A stretch of 64,000 nt of DNA from Pseudomonas arsenicoxydans (GTDB lineage: Bacteria > Pseudomonadota > Gammaproteobacteria > Pseudomonadales > Pseudomonadaceae). Where the stretch lies: assembly GCF_006438915.1 (NCBI RefSeq), contig NZ_RCZE01000006.1, forward strand, positions 389,383 through 453,382. The letters run 5' to 3'. How positions within the stretch are numbered: position 1 is the stretch's first letter; each line of letters opens with the position of its first letter. This document shows positions 1 through 9,541 of the stretch, piece by piece. The notes beneath the pieces are model-generated. The model was not told the origin of the DNA. It saw only the letters and a list, made by a program, of their open reading frames with translations, and searched no databases. Both the position numbers and the translations under genes were made by a program.

Positions 1-674
1 GCGGCGATCTGGATTTCGAAGGCATTACCTGCGACAGCGCCGGCAACCGCTACCTTGTCAGTGAAGGCCATGCAGCGGTGTTGCAAGTGCCACCCACGGG
101 GCCAGCATCCTGGTTGAAAATCACGCCGATGATGGTTCGTGAAGCACGCGCCCGAGGATTGCTCCAGCACTTCAATGCCATCTTCGAAGGTATCGCGATC
201 AACCCTGCTGGCGATCAAATGTGGCTCGCGGCCGAGCGCCAAGGTCGCGGATTGCTGATGATCAAGCGCAAACAGACTGTATGGGATTGCGACGGTGGCT
301 GTGTGCTGCTGAGCGAAGCGGGCATGGAAATGCAGCCGCCGCAGTTCCCCCACGCCAAACCGGTCAACCGCGACTTCTCCGACGTGTCTTTGTTCGAAGG
401 CAAGTTGTTTACCCTTGAACGCAATGCCTATCAGATTTGTCGCCGCGACCCGCAGACGGCCAAGGTCGAACGCTGCTGGTCGTATGCGGCCGAGCTGTTG
501 CAGGAAAACCGACGTTATTCACAGCACTACGGTTTGGAAGAAGCGTTGATCGTCGACGCTGATGGTGCCTGGATCGGCGTCGACAACAATTTCGGCCCCC
601 GCGTCGATGGCGAAGTCCGCCCGATCGTCTGGCGCTTCGCCGCGCCTGAAGGTGGCTGGAGCGCGAAGCCGTGA
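1..674 (+). CDS. Esterase-like activity of phytase family protein (C-terminal part)
   Basis: The reading frame is open from the left edge (first full codon at base 3), so only the last 224 codons are present. The visible part reads GDLDFEGITCDSAGNRYLVS and then alternates short beta-type segments, as in the beta-propeller proteins annotated as esterase-like activity of phytase family. The family is usually periplasmic and its substrate here is unknown. The stop overlaps the next gene's GTG start (GTGA at 671-674), so the two are probably translationally coupled. In pseudomonads this pair usually lies between parE and parC, consistent with parC following. The family call rests on synteny and fold pattern, not on a catalytic motif. 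Confidence 0.7.
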   Translation, partial: GDLDFEGITCDSAGNRYLVSEGHAAVLQVPPTGPASWLKITPMMVREARARGLLQHFNAIFEGIAINPAGDQMWLAAERQGRGLLMIKRKQTVWDCDGGCVLLSEAGMEMQPPQFPHAKPVNRDFSDVSLFEGKLFTLERNAYQICRRDPQTAKVERCWSYAAELLQENRRYSQHYGLEEALIVDADGAWIGVDNNFGPRVDGEVRPIVWRFAAPEGGWSAKP

Positions 675-1195
675 GTCAACAACCGCCGGGCAAGCGCGCC
701 GGTCGAGTATTGATGGTGCTGGCCTGGTGTGCGGCGCTGTTTCTGGCTACGCGGTTTTTCGGGCAATGGGAGGCGCGGCAGCAAAACCCGAATGTGGTGG
801 TCAGTTCCGAGCAGGGCGATGGGTTTATCGAAGTGAAACTGGTCAGCAACGGTCAGGGGCATTTTGTCGCCAGCGGCGCGATCAACGGCCACCCGGTGGA
901 TTTCATGCTCGATACCGGGGCGACGGATGTGTCAATTCCGGCCAGTGTGGCCGAGGGGTTGAAACTGGAACAAGGCTTCGGGGTGACCCTGAGCACGGCC
1001 AATGGTCTGAGCGAGGGCTATCGAACCCGCATCGACCGGCTGCAACTGGGCGACATTGTGTTACGTGATGTTCGCGCGCTAGTCGCACCAGGCCTGGAAG
1101 GCAAACAGGTGCTGCTCGGCATGAGCGCACTGAACAAACTTGAATTTACCCAGCGCGGTGGCACCATGCTGCTGCGCCAGACAACGAACCGATGA
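671..1195 (+). CDS. Retropepsin-like (clan AA) aspartic protease, TIGR02281 type
   Basis: This 174-residue protein has a single N-terminal membrane segment (about residues 12-30) followed by a periplasmic domain with the aspartic protease signature [13 protein letters not shown], catalytic Asp81 in DTGA. A second hydrophobic-Gly motif ([13 protein letters not shown]) near residues 152-164 matches the C-terminal half of a retropepsin fold. One DTGA motif per chain implies it works as a dimer. The GTG start at 671 overlaps the previous stop. Its stop is 7 bases before the parC ATG, so the three genes are probably cotranscribed. The physiological substrate is not known. Confidence 0.82.
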   Translation: MSQQPPGKRAGRVLMVLAWCAALFLATRFFGQWEARQQNPNVVVSSEQGDGFIEVKLVSNGQGHFVASGAINGHPVDFMLDTGATDVSIPASVAEGLKLEQGFGVTLSTANGLSEGYRTRIDRLQLGDIVLRDVRALVAPGLEGKQVLLGMSALNKLEFTQRGGTMLLRQTTNR

Positions 1196-1202
1196 GGCCC
1201 GC

Positions 1203-3470
1203 ATGAGCGACTCCCTTGATCTCAGCCTGGACGGTGTAGAACGCCGGTCACTGGCTGACTTCACCGAAAATGCCTACCTCAACTACTCCATGTACGTGAT
1301 CATGGACCGTGCCTTGCCGCATATCGGCGACGGCCTGAAACCGGTACAGCGACGCATCATCTACGCGATGAGCGAGTTGGGGCTGGACGCCGATTCCAAG
1401 CACAAGAAATCGGCGCGTACCGTCGGTGACGTGCTCGGCAAGTTCCACCCGCACGGCGACTCGGCCTGCTACGAAGCCATGGTCCTGATGGCCCAGCCGT
1501 TCAGCTACCGCTACACGCTGGTCGACGGTCAGGGTAACTGGGGTGCGCCGGATGATCCCAAGTCTTTCGCCGCCATGCGTTACACCGAAGCGCGGCTGTC
1601 GCGTTACTCCGAAGTGCTGCTCAGCGAACTGGGCCAGGGCACCGCGGACTGGGGCCCGAACTTCGACGGCACCCTCGACGAACCGCTGGTGTTGCCGGCA
1701 CGCTTGCCGAACATCCTGCTCAACGGCACCACCGGCATCGCCGTGGGCATGGCCACCGACGTGCCGCCGCACAACCTGCGCGAAGTCGCGACGGCGTGCG
1801 TGCGTTTGCTCGATGAGCCCAAAGCCACGGTCGAACAGCTCTGTGAACACATCCAGGGCCCGGATTACCCGACCGAAGCAGAAATCATCACGCCTCGCGC
1901 CGACTTGTTGAAAATGTACGAAACCGGCAAGGGCTCGGTGCGTATGCGCGCCGTGTACCACATCGAAGACGGCGACATCATCGTCACCGCACTGCCGCAC
2001 CAGGTGTCCGGTGCCAAGGTGCTGGAACAGATCGCCGCGATGATGCAGGCCAAGCCGTCCAAGGCTCCGCAGATCGCTGACCTGCGCGACGAGTCCGACC
2101 ACGAAAACCCATGCCGCATCGTGATCATTCCCGGCGCGCGCAAAAACTTCGATCACGACGCACTGATGACGCACCTGTTCGCCAGCACCGAGCTGGAGTC
2201 GAGCTACCGGGTCAACATCAACATCATCGGCCTGGACGGCAAGCCGCAGCTGAAAAACCTGCGGGCGCTGCTGGTCGAATGGCTGGAATTCCGCGTGCAG
2301 ACCGTGCGTCGCCGTCTGCAATTCCGCCTCGACAAGGTCGAGCGTCGCCTGCACCTGTTGGACGGTTTGTTGATTGCCTACCTTAACCTGGATGAAGTGA
2401 TTCACATCATCCGCACCGAGGAGCATCCAAAAGCCGCCCTGATCGCGCGTTTCGCCCTGAGCGAAATCCAGGCCGACTACATCCTCGACACCCGTTTGCG
2501 TCAGTTGGCGCGACTGGAAGAGATGAAGTTGCGTGCCGAGCAAGATGAACTGCTCAAGGAACAAGCCAAGCTGCAAGCCCTGCTGAGCAGCGAAGCCAAA
2601 CTGAAAAAACTGGTACGCACCGAGCTGATCAAGGACGCCGAAACCTATGGCGACGACCGTCGTTCGCCGATTGTCGAGCGCGCCGAGGCCAAGGCCCTGA
2701 CCGAGCACGACCTGCTGCCGAACGAGAAAGTGACGGTCGTGCTGTCGGAAAAAGGCTGGGTCCGTTCGGCCAAGGGGCACGAGATCGACGCCACCGGGCT
2801 TTCCTACAAGGCCGGGGATGGTTTCAAAGCCCTGGCAGCCGGGCGCTCCAACCAGTTTGCGGTGTTTATCGACTCCACTGGTCGCAGTTATTCGGTGGCG
2901 GCGCACACGTTGCCATCGGCCCGCGGCCAGGGCGAACCGCTGACCGGTCGTCTGACGCCGCCACCAGGCGCGAGCTTCGAATGCGTGCTGATGCCGGAAG
3001 ACGATTCGCTGTATGTGATCGCCTCCGACGCCGGTTACGGCTTCGTGGTCAAAGGTGAAGACTTCCAGGCCAAGAACAAGGCCGGCAAGGCGTTGCTGAG
3101 CCTGCCGAGCAACTCGAAAGTCATTCTTCCGCGCCCCGTAGCCGATCGTGAGAGCAACTGGCTGGCCTCGGTCACGACCGAAGGTCGCCTGCTGATCTTC
3201 AAGATCAGCGACCTGCCACAATTAGGTAAGGGCAAAGGCAACAAGATCATCGGCATCACCGGTGAACGCGTGGCCAATCGCGAAGAATATGTCACGGACA
3301 TCGCCGTACTGCCGGAGGGTGCCACGTTGGTGCTGCAGGCCGGGAAACGTACCTTGTCACTGAAAGCAGACGACCTCGAACACTACAAGGGTGAGCGTGG
3401 ACGTCGTGGTAACAAATTGCCACGTGGCTTCCAGAGGGTGGATGCGCTGCTCGTCGAAAACCTCAATTAG
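1203..3470 (+). CDS. parC: DNA topoisomerase IV subunit A
   Basis: The 755-residue ParC works with ParE as topoisomerase IV, decatenating daughter chromosomes. The breakage-reunion domain carries the catalytic Arg126-Tyr127 in [11 protein letters not shown], and the quinolone-resistance region [12 protein letters not shown] keeps the wild-type Ser87 and Glu91. The C-terminal part (from about residue 500) is the beta-pinwheel DNA-wrapping domain. The frame is open further upstream to a TTG at 1140, but that lies inside the preceding gene; ATG 1203 gives the normal start [11 protein letters not shown]. It appears to end an operon with the two genes before it. Confidence 0.98.
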   Translation: MSDSLDLSLDGVERRSLADFTENAYLNYSMYVIMDRALPHIGDGLKPVQRRIIYAMSELGLDADSKHKKSARTVGDVLGKFHPHGDSACYEAMVLMAQPFSYRYTLVDGQGNWGAPDDPKSFAAMRYTEARLSRYSEVLLSELGQGTADWGPNFDGTLDEPLVLPARLPNILLNGTTGIAVGMATDVPPHNLREVATACVRLLDEPKATVEQLCEHIQGPDYPTEAEIITPRADLLKMYETGKGSVRMRAVYHIEDGDIIVTALPHQVSGAKVLEQIAAMMQAKPSKAPQIADLRDESDHENPCRIVIIPGARKNFDHDALMTHLFASTELESSYRVNINIIGLDGKPQLKNLRALLVEWLEFRVQTVRRRLQFRLDKVERRLHLLDGLLIAYLNLDEVIHIIRTEEHPKAALIARFALSEIQADYILDTRLRQLARLEEMKLRAEQDELLKEQAKLQALLSSEAKLKKLVRTELIKDAETYGDDRRSPIVERAEAKALTEHDLLPNEKVTVVLSEKGWVRSAKGHEIDATGLSYKAGDGFKALAAGRSNQFAVFIDSTGRSYSVAAHTLPSARGQGEPLTGRLTPPPGASFECVLMPEDDSLYVIASDAGYGFVVKGEDFQAKNKAGKALLSLPSNSKVILPRPVADRESNWLASVTTEGRLLIFKISDLPQLGKGKGNKIIGITGERVANREEYVTDIAVLPEGATLVLQAGKRTLSLKADDLEHYKGERGRRGNKLPRGFQRVDALLVENLN

Positions 3471-3646
3471 GCGTCCTAGACCGCTCGATCTACGATTTAA
3501 CGCGTAGATCGACGCTTTGGCGCTGGAGTCGGAACGCATATTCACGGATGATATGGCCTTTCAAGCGCCGGCGTGGCCGAGCGTTCTTCATATTTATTGA
3601 GTATTTTCACTGTGGTCAGCCTTGTGGCGGCCACCTGGATGGGACG

Positions 3647-4360
3647 ATGACTGCTCTGCGCCTTCCTTTTATTTTGATGCTCGCTGGCGTTTTAGGCCTG
3701 GCGGGTTGCAGCGTTCACCAGCCGGTGTCGCTGTATCAACTGGACAGTGGAAGTCCGGTTGCGCCTGCGCAAAGCACAGGCATGGCGGTATTGTTGGGCC
3801 CGGTAACGGTTGCTGATTACCTGCAACGCGAAACCCTGTTGCAGCGTCAACCCGATGGCAGCCTTCAGGCGTCGACCGACGGTCGTTGGGCCGGGAGCTT
3901 GTCTTCGGACATCGATCAACTGTTGCTGCGTCAGGTAGCCGGTCGTCTGGACAGTCAGCGCGTTGTGCTGGCGCCAGCGACCCTCGGCTTCACGCCGGAT
4001 GTTCAAGTGCTGCTGACGATTACTCGCCTGGACTCGGGTGAGTCGCAACCGGCAATCCTTGATGCGCAGTGGCGTTTGATTGATCGTCGTGGTCAGGTTC
4101 GCGATAACCGCATCATTCATCTGCAGGAACAGCACGCGGGCGGCACAGCGGCACAGGTTCAGGCTCAGGGTGTGTTGTTGCAGCGTCTGGCGGAGCAATT
4201 GTCGGTGGCGTTGAAGCCATTGGCCAATCAGCCACCGATTGCTGAAGTGCCAAAGAAGCCGGCTGCCAAGCCTGTGGCTCCGGCGGCAGAGCAAGAGAAA
4301 CAACCGAAGATCCCGATGGCTTCGCCAATCCGGACCGATATGGAAGTGTTCAGGTTCTAA
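3647..4360 (+). CDS. PqiC-family ABC-transport auxiliary lipoprotein
   Basis: The product is 237 residues. It begins with a lipoprotein signal peptide ending in LAGC (Cys21), followed by a region of the LYQLDSG kind that is typical of the PqiC/YmbA auxiliary-component family (PF03886), which serves MCE-type lipid transporters in the cell envelope. The C-terminal 45 residues are rich in Pro, Ala and Lys and look disordered. The frame is open back to 3548, but ATG 3647 puts the lipobox at the right distance, so I chose it. Unusually there are no pqiA/pqiB (permease and MCE) genes next to it, so its partners must be encoded elsewhere. A terminator follows at 4380. Confidence 0.8.
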   Translation: MTALRLPFILMLAGVLGLAGCSVHQPVSLYQLDSGSPVAPAQSTGMAVLLGPVTVADYLQRETLLQRQPDGSLQASTDGRWAGSLSSDIDQLLLRQVAGRLDSQRVVLAPATLGFTPDVQVLLTITRLDSGESQPAILDAQWRLIDRRGQVRDNRIIHLQEQHAGGTAAQVQAQGVLLQRLAEQLSVALKPLANQPPIAEVPKKPAAKPVAPAAEQEKQPKIPMASPIRTDMEVFRF

Positions 4361-4379
4361 GCCTGGACTGATCCAAAGC

Positions 4380-4409
4380 AAAGCCCGCCTTGTGCGGGCT
4401 TTGTTGTTT
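4380..4409 (+). terminator. Rho-independent terminator after the PqiC-like gene
   Basis: The stem AAGCCCGC/GCGGGCTT closes over a short loop (CTTGT) and is followed by TTGTTGTTT. It lies 20 bases after the stop at 4360. Confidence 0.85.
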
Positions 4410-4445
4410 CTGCAGGTTGGGGATCTCTGCTGCCTGTCCCACCGC

Positions 4446-4531
4446 CTTCGCGACCAAGCCCGCTCCCACATTTGACCGCATTCCTATTGAAAGAACTCGG
4501 TCGAATGTGGGAGCGGGCTTGCTCGCGAAGG
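4446..4531. repeat. REPIN: two inverted REP copies (AAGCCCGCTCCCACA family)
   Basis: Two REP palindromes face each other: TTCGCG..CAAGCCCGCTCCCAC and GTGGGAGCGGGCTTGCTCGCGAA, about 30 bases apart. The left copy has a degenerate GCGACC in place of GCGAGC. The same unit recurs at 7531, 35645, 42572, 49131 and 58051. Such elements are mobilised by RAYT transposases, none of which is encoded in this window. Confidence 0.9.
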
Positions 4532-4567
4532 GGCCAGACCTGACAACACACCTTTCCCGCAGACAAC

Positions 4568-4606
4568 AAAAAGCCCGCAGACAATCACTCATCTGCGGGC
4601 TTCTTT
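4568..4606. terminator. Bidirectional terminator between converging genes
   Basis: An 11-bp stem AAGCCCGCAGA/TCTGCGGGCTT with A-rich and T-rich flanks (AAAAAG ... CTTCTTT) sits 18 bases beyond the stop of the minus-strand ahpA-like gene. It can serve both directions. Confidence 0.8.
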
Positions 4607-4623
4607 ACAGCGGGGGGTAGTGC

Positions 4624-6156
4624 TTACGCCCGACGTTCATGCATCCGCGCCAACTGCCGCTCCAGCATCGACGGATAAGGCTCCATCAACCGCTCCACGC
4701 AGCAAGCGCCCTCTGGGCTGGCAATCGGACGAATCCGTGCACGCTGACGGATCAGCGCATCGTCACTGATCTTGCGTTCCACCAGCAGCAGGTTGCGGCT
4801 GTGTTGCGACAGGGCCAGGGCGTCCTGAGCGGATTCGGTCAGCAGCAAGTCGATCTGACTCATACCGAACAATTCCTCACCCAGCGTCAGACCCAGCTGC
4901 AATTGCAGGGTGATGCCGCTGTCCGCGACTTCGATCTGCAACTGATGCCCAAGGGCTCGCAACAGCTCACCGCAGCAGATGGCGTTGGTCAGGTAGTCGT
5001 CGCCGCTGTCTTCGGTGTGGAACAGCATCAGCGTGCTGCCATCGTTCAGGGTATGCAGTTCGCTCTGGTAGAGCGAAGCGGCCTGATCGAGGCAGTCGCG
5101 ATAGCGTTTCAGCAATTCTTCCAGGCGTGTGCGAGGCAGGCGACGCAGTTGATCCTGGGCGCCCAGTTGCACGGCCAGGACCGCACTGTGTTGTGGCACG
5201 TTCGAAATCACCGGTTTTGCGGCCGGTTTCGGCGCGTTGGCAACCGACTCGTCAAGCAGATCGGCAAACGCATCATCGTCGTCATCGTCTTCAGCGGTGC
5301 TGACAATGCGCCGTGGCGCCGGTTTGAGGGCTGCCACTGGCTTGGTTTCATCGAAACTCGGGTCGCGCAGATTACGCACTTCGAAGGTCGGCTCGTTGTC
5401 GTCCGCGTCTTCGTAGTCGCTCTCGTCGTACTCGGGTTCTGGCGCTGGCTCGGGTTCGGCCGGCTCTGGTGCGAAATTGGCGTGCAGCTGACGGGCCAGG
5501 TCGCCAATTTCATCCTGGCGCTCGGTGGCCGGGGTGTATTCGTCGATGTTGCGCAGCCAAACGCGCAGTTGCAGCAGCGGCGTGGAGATGTGCCGACCCA
5601 GGCGCAAGCTCAGGGCCAGGGACAGGGCCAGCAGAATCGCACTCAAAATGCCCATGCTTTGCAGGCTGATGGTCATCGGCTGCTGGAACTGATCCATGTC
5701 CAGGCTGATGCGCAGTTGCCCAGCGGTCACGTCCTGGAATGTGATTTTGCTCTCGTACATGCCCTGGGCTTCGCCCAGCAGGCTGTGCTTGGGACGCTGA
5801 CCGGCTTCGGCGAGGATGCGGTTATCCACGCTATAAATGGCGGCGTGGGCCACCAGTTTATTCTTGGTCAGGTTGTTGAGCAGCACGTTGAGGCTGAGGA
5901 TGTCGTTGGACACCAACAGCTCCGTGGCGGACGTGGCCGTCTGCGTGGTCAGGCTTTCGCCCAGCGCATCGGCCTGCTCGTGCATGGCCTGCTTGAACTG
6001 CAAACCCATCACGCAGGCGTAGATCACCAAGGCCAGAGCGACCAGGATCACGTTATGGCTGGCGATGCGCAATGCAATCGGTACACGGCGATGGCGCAGT
6101 GCCCGGAAGATCAGCAGAAAGAAGTTATCGGTTTTTACTGGCGTGGGCCGGTTCAC
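4624..6156 (-). CDS. AhpA/YtjB (SMP) family membrane protein
   Basis: This 510-residue protein has a transmembrane helix near residues 31-52 (VILVALALVIYACVMGLQF), an extracytoplasmic segment of about 130 residues, and a second helix near 172-190, an arrangement similar to sensor proteins. After the second helix comes a HAMP-like stretch and then a very acidic linker (residues about 225-300, runs of Glu-Pro and a DDDDDD cluster). A globular C-terminal domain ends the protein. Family members sit divergently from serB in gammaproteobacteria, as here; function is poorly known. A promoter at 6193-6220 fits its start. The acidic linker is unusually long for the family as far as I can judge. Confidence 0.8.
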   Translation of the reverse strand: MNRPTPVKTDNFFLLIFRALRHRRVPIALRIASHNVILVALALVIYACVMGLQFKQAMHEQADALGESLTTQTATSATELLVSNDILSLNVLLNNLTKNKLVAHAAIYSVDNRILAEAGQRPKHSLLGEAQGMYESKITFQDVTAGQLRISLDMDQFQQPMTISLQSMGILSAILLALSLALSLRLGRHISTPLLQLRVWLRNIDEYTPATERQDEIGDLARQLHANFAPEPAEPEPAPEPEYDESDYEDADDNEPTFEVRNLRDPSFDETKPVAALKPAPRRIVSTAEDDDDDDAFADLLDESVANAPKPAAKPVISNVPQHSAVLAVQLGAQDQLRRLPRTRLEELLKRYRDCLDQAASLYQSELHTLNDGSTLMLFHTEDSGDDYLTNAICCGELLRALGHQLQIEVADSGITLQLQLGLTLGEELFGMSQIDLLLTESAQDALALSQHSRNLLLVERKISDDALIRQRARIRPIASPEGACCVERLMEPYPSMLERQLARMHERRA

Positions 6157-6192
6157 TTGAGCTCGGCTCTTTTGTCCGTGAAGTTGACGCGC

Positions 6193-6220
6193 AGTATAGC
6201 GACAGGCCCTAGACCGGCAA
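6193..6220 (-). promoter_or_regulatory. Sigma-70 promoter for the AhpA/YtjB-like gene
   Basis: Read on the minus strand, TTGCCG (6220-6215) and TATACT (6198-6193) are separated by 16 bases, about 37 bases ahead of the start codon at 6156. On the opposite strand a TAGAAT at 6256-6261 could be the -10 of serB but lacks a good -35. Confidence 0.5.
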
Positions 6221-6291
6221 AGCGCTCACGGTGCCCGATGGTCACTGAAAGTGGGTAGAATGCGGTTTTTTTCCACTTGCGGGGGTGCGCC

Positions 6292-7506
6292 TTGCGCGAA
6301 ATCGTCCTGATAAACATCACGGGAGTCGACCGTCCGGGTCTGACTGCGGCCATTACCGGTGTTCTGGCCCAGGGTGGTGTGAACATTCTCGACATCGGTC
6401 AGGCGGTGATCCACGACACCCTGTCGTTCGGCATCCTGGTTGAAATTCCGGATACCGAGCAAGGCAAATCGGTGCTCAAGGACATCCTGTTCAAGGGCTA
6501 CGAGCTCGACCAGCAGGTGCGTTTCACGCCGGTGTCCGAAGAGGATTACCAGCAGTGGGTCGGCAATCAGGGCAAAAAGCGCCACATCGTGACGCTATTG
6601 ACCCGCAAAGTGACTGCCGGGCAATTGCAGGCCGTGAGCTCTATCACCGCCAAATATGGATTGAACATCGACCACATCGATCGCTTGTCCGGGCGCATGC
6701 CGCTGGACACCCCGGCCGACAAGGGCAAGGGCTGCATCGAGTTTTCCGTGCGTGGCGAAGCGGCCGATCCGCAGGCGCTGCGGGCCGAATTCCTCAGCGT
6801 TGCGCAGGAATTGAACGTCGATATCGCCTTTCAGGAAGATTCGCTGTTCCGACGTAACCGTCGTCTGGCGGTGTTCGACATGGACTCGACACTGATCGAG
6901 GCCGAAGTGATCGACGAATTGGCCAAGGCAGCCGGCGTGGGCGATCAGGTGTCTGAAATCACCGAGCGGGCGATGGCCGGTGAGCTGGATTTTCGTGCGA
7001 GCTTCAAAGAGCGCCTGGCGTTGCTCAAAGGCCTGGACGTCAGTGTGCTGGATTCGATCGGTGCGTCCCTGCGCCTGACCGAAGGTGCCGAAACCCTGTT
7101 CGCCGAACTTAAGCGCCTGGGCTACAAGACCGCCATTTTGTCGGGTGGTTTTACCTACTTCGCCAAGCAATTGCAGGCCAAGTTGGGTATCGACTATGTG
7201 TTTGCCAACGAACTGGAAGTGGTCGACGGCAAGGTCACCGGTGTGGCGGTCGAGCCGATTGTCGATGCGCAGCGCAAGGCGGATTTGCTGCGTGAGCTGG
7301 CGCATAAAGAAGGCTTGCGTCTGGAGCAGACCATCGCGGTCGGCGACGGCGCTAACGATCTGCCGATGCTGGCGATTGCCGGGTTGGGCGTGGCGTTCCG
7401 GGCCAAGCCGTTGGTGAAACAGTCGGCGAAGCAGGCGATTTCTACCCTTGGGCTGGATGGCGTGCTTTACCTGTTGGGTTTCCGCGATCGGGACGGGCAG
7501 CTCTGA
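6292..7506 (+). CDS. serB: Phosphoserine phosphatase
   Basis: SerB (404 residues) removes phosphate from L-3-phosphoserine in the last step of serine synthesis. Two N-terminal ACT-type regulatory domains (residues 1-80 and about 95-175) precede a HAD phosphatase domain. HAD motif I is VFDMDSTLIE with nucleophile Asp196, motif II is ILSGGFT, and motif IV is VGDGANDLPM. The start is TTG 6292, giving MREIVLINITGVDRPG as in other pseudomonads, preceded by GGGGG at 6281. A TTG at 6277 in frame lacks a ribosome site. The gene is divergent from the AhpA/YtjB gene, a conserved arrangement. Confidence 0.97.
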   Translation: MREIVLINITGVDRPGLTAAITGVLAQGGVNILDIGQAVIHDTLSFGILVEIPDTEQGKSVLKDILFKGYELDQQVRFTPVSEEDYQQWVGNQGKKRHIVTLLTRKVTAGQLQAVSSITAKYGLNIDHIDRLSGRMPLDTPADKGKGCIEFSVRGEAADPQALRAEFLSVAQELNVDIAFQEDSLFRRNRRLAVFDMDSTLIEAEVIDELAKAAGVGDQVSEITERAMAGELDFRASFKERLALLKGLDVSVLDSIGASLRLTEGAETLFAELKRLGYKTAILSGGFTYFAKQLQAKLGIDYVFANELEVVDGKVTGVAVEPIVDAQRKADLLRELAHKEGLRLEQTIAVGDGANDLPMLAIAGLGVAFRAKPLVKQSAKQAISTLGLDGVLYLLGFRDRDGQL

Positions 7507-7530
7507 GTTTTGTAGCGCCTGATACTCAGC

Positions 7531-7615
7531 CTTCGCGAGCAAGCCCGCTCCCACATTTAACCGTGTTCCTCTGGGATAACGCGGTTAAATGTGGGAGCGG
7601 GCTTGCTCGCGAAGG
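7531..7615. repeat. REPIN: two inverted REP copies
   Basis: CCTTCGCGAGCAAGCCCGC and its inverse at 7590-7615 flank a 30-base spacer that can itself pair in part (TTTAACCG / CGGTTAAA), giving one nearly perfect long hairpin. It lies between serB and the converging PilZ-like gene and may act as the 3' end of both transcripts. Confidence 0.9.
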
Positions 7616-7641
7616 GCGCGCTTCGGTCTTTCAGAGTAACC

Positions 7642-9399
7642 TCAAAGCGAAGGCCACAACGAATCAAACACCTCCTCAACGCCGCTCCCCGCGGCGTTGT
7701 CGTTTCTGCTTGTCTCCAGCGACCTATACGCAAACTGATTAAAACTGTTGGTGCTCGCCACCCGCCGATCCAGCCCGGCCCGGTGCTCCTGGCCATTGGT
7801 GTTGATCAGTACCTTGCTGCCTTCCTGGAACGGCAAGCGCGGGGCGAGCACGGTAGCAGGCATGTCGATGGCACTGATTTGTGGCAGCAACAAGCCGCGC
7901 AAGTAGTGGCTGTGGTCATCCTGGTTGCGCACCAATTGCAGGCCGCAAGGCTCGGCGAAGGGCGCGACTTGCTCAATGCCCATCTGCGTGCCGCCGCTGC
8001 GCACCTGACGAATCCAGCGCACTACGGCAATGCTCCAGCCTTTATTGATTGAGTCCTCGATCCCGACCATTTCCCCGGCCTGTAACTCGGCGGGCACCGC
8101 GTTGGGCCAGGCCAGGCAATAACCGCCGGGGCTGTGATTGATGACGGGCAGGGCATAGGTCGGAAAATGCCGGTTGCTGTCGGCCTCGTTGCTGTCGTCG
8201 TTTTGCAGGTGCGGGTATTCAATTTCTTCGTAGGGCAGCAAGGCATCGGCAGTGCCCTGGGACGCGGCATCGAACGCCTGATGCCATGGGTCACTGCCCC
8301 GACTGGCTGCAGGCATTGCCGAAAACTGCGCGAGTCGGTTGCCCGGATTTTTCAGCAGGTCGCTGAATGAGCGCTGCCCGCCCAGATAAAAGTGCAGCGC
8401 GCTCATCCCCACGCACAGGGTCAACGTGCCTTGGCCGACGGTGCGCTGAAAGCTGCGCTCGGCCGCCTGGCCCCAGGCGGCGTGCAGGTGTTGCAGCGAG
8501 TCCACGCTAAGGCCCGTTGGTACGGGCAAGGCGTCTTTAATACCTTGCAAATGAGTTTCGATGGCATCGACCAGTGGCTGCGGATCAATCCCCAGCAAAT
8601 TGACCTGCTGCTCGGCCCGAAACCTGGTGCGGTAACGCGGGCCGGTATCGAGATCAGGGGCGATGGCGAACAGTCCATCCGTCTGCAGTTTGACCCGGCT
8701 GCTCCACGGTTCCAGCGCTTCGGCGAGGCGGGTGATCTGGTTCTGGCGCAATTGATTGCAGCGTGACGCGCCCAGCAGCAGGGCGACGGCGTAAGTCTGT
8801 TCGATACTCAGGGATGGCGTCTGGCTGGCCAGCTCATCGCGCAGGCTCTGGTGTTGCAGTCGATGTTCGCAGCCGATCCGGTACAGCTGGTGCAATTCCA
8901 GCCACACACCGTCCGGCGCCGGGCAGTAGAGCTGAGTGGCGCGGATCAACTGACCGTTCAGGCAATGAATGGCCCGTTGCAACGCTTGCGCCAGCAGTGG
9001 CGCACGGTCCTTGCTGAAACGCGGTGAGATACGGATGACGATCTGTTTGTAGCCAATCGCCAATTGACCTTGCAGGGCCTGGCAAAGGTTGGCGATCTTG
9101 CGCGAACGCTCGTCGAGGACAATCGCCTGGTGCAGGAAATGCCGCTCCAGGTGTTTGCAGACGTAATACACCTCGGGCCTGAGCAGCTCGAGCATGGGCA
9201 GACGATTGGCGCTTGGGGTCAGCAGTTGGTTGAGTTCGCCGAGCGCTTGATAAAGCTGCCGGGCAGTTTCGCCGATGTTGGCTTTGGGCAGGGCGGCAAT
9301 CCAGCGCTTGAGGTCGCGCGGGGTGGCTTCGCAGAAGGTCAGGCGCAACTGTGCAGGGAGCGGGGCGCGTAACAGCAGGTGGGGACTGGTCTCATTCAT
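7642..9399 (-). CDS. Large protein with a PilZ-like C-terminal motif; function unknown
   Basis: The product is 585 residues, starts MNETSPHLLLRAPLPAQL, has no signal peptide or membrane segments and looks cytoplasmic. Most of it is predicted helical and unlike any family I recognise. Around residue 435 it carries INHSPGGYCLAW, which fits the (D/N)xSxxG half of the c-di-GMP-binding PilZ signature, and about 100 further beta-rich residues follow. The preceding RxxxR half is not evident, so nucleotide binding is doubtful. Homologues in pseudomonads have sometimes been labelled molecular chaperone without clear support. It sits between serB and psd, the neighbourhood that in P. aeruginosa holds the c-di-GMP protein FimX, which is absent here. 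Confidence 0.6.
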   Translation of the reverse strand: MNETSPHLLLRAPLPAQLRLTFCEATPRDLKRWIAALPKANIGETARQLYQALGELNQLLTPSANRLPMLELLRPEVYYVCKHLERHFLHQAIVLDERSRKIANLCQALQGQLAIGYKQIVIRISPRFSKDRAPLLAQALQRAIHCLNGQLIRATQLYCPAPDGVWLELHQLYRIGCEHRLQHQSLRDELASQTPSLSIEQTYAVALLLGASRCNQLRQNQITRLAEALEPWSSRVKLQTDGLFAIAPDLDTGPRYRTRFRAEQQVNLLGIDPQPLVDAIETHLQGIKDALPVPTGLSVDSLQHLHAAWGQAAERSFQRTVGQGTLTLCVGMSALHFYLGGQRSFSDLLKNPGNRLAQFSAMPAASRGSDPWHQAFDAASQGTADALLPYEEIEYPHLQNDDSNEADSNRHFPTYALPVINHSPGGYCLAWPNAVPAELQAGEMVGIEDSINKGWSIAVVRWIRQVRSGGTQMGIEQVAPFAEPCGLQLVRNQDDHSHYLRGLLLPQISAIDMPATVLAPRLPFQEGSKVLINTNGQEHRAGLDRRVASTNSFNQFAYRSLETSRNDNAAGSGVEEVFDSLWPSL

Positions 9400-9541
9400 A
9401 CCGTGGAAAAACTCCAGCCGGCCAATGGGCAGTGAATGACCTGACTGTAGCAGCTATGTCCATCAGCGCGGGACAACCAGAGCGGTCGCCACCGAGTGGT
9501 ATCCGCCCCTCCGAAAATGTTCGGAAGAGCGGATCAGCGGA

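Noticed and set aside
1440..1480. Quinolone-resistance mutation in parC
   Set aside because: Ser87 and Glu91 are the wild-type residues.
1248..3221. 657-codon minus-strand open frame
   Set aside because: Fully antisense to parC; its His/Gln/Val-rich translation is the usual shadow of a high-GC gene.
4390..4620. Several 70-80 codon frames on both strands
   Set aside because: They run through a REPIN and two terminators; similar frames appear at other REPIN copies.
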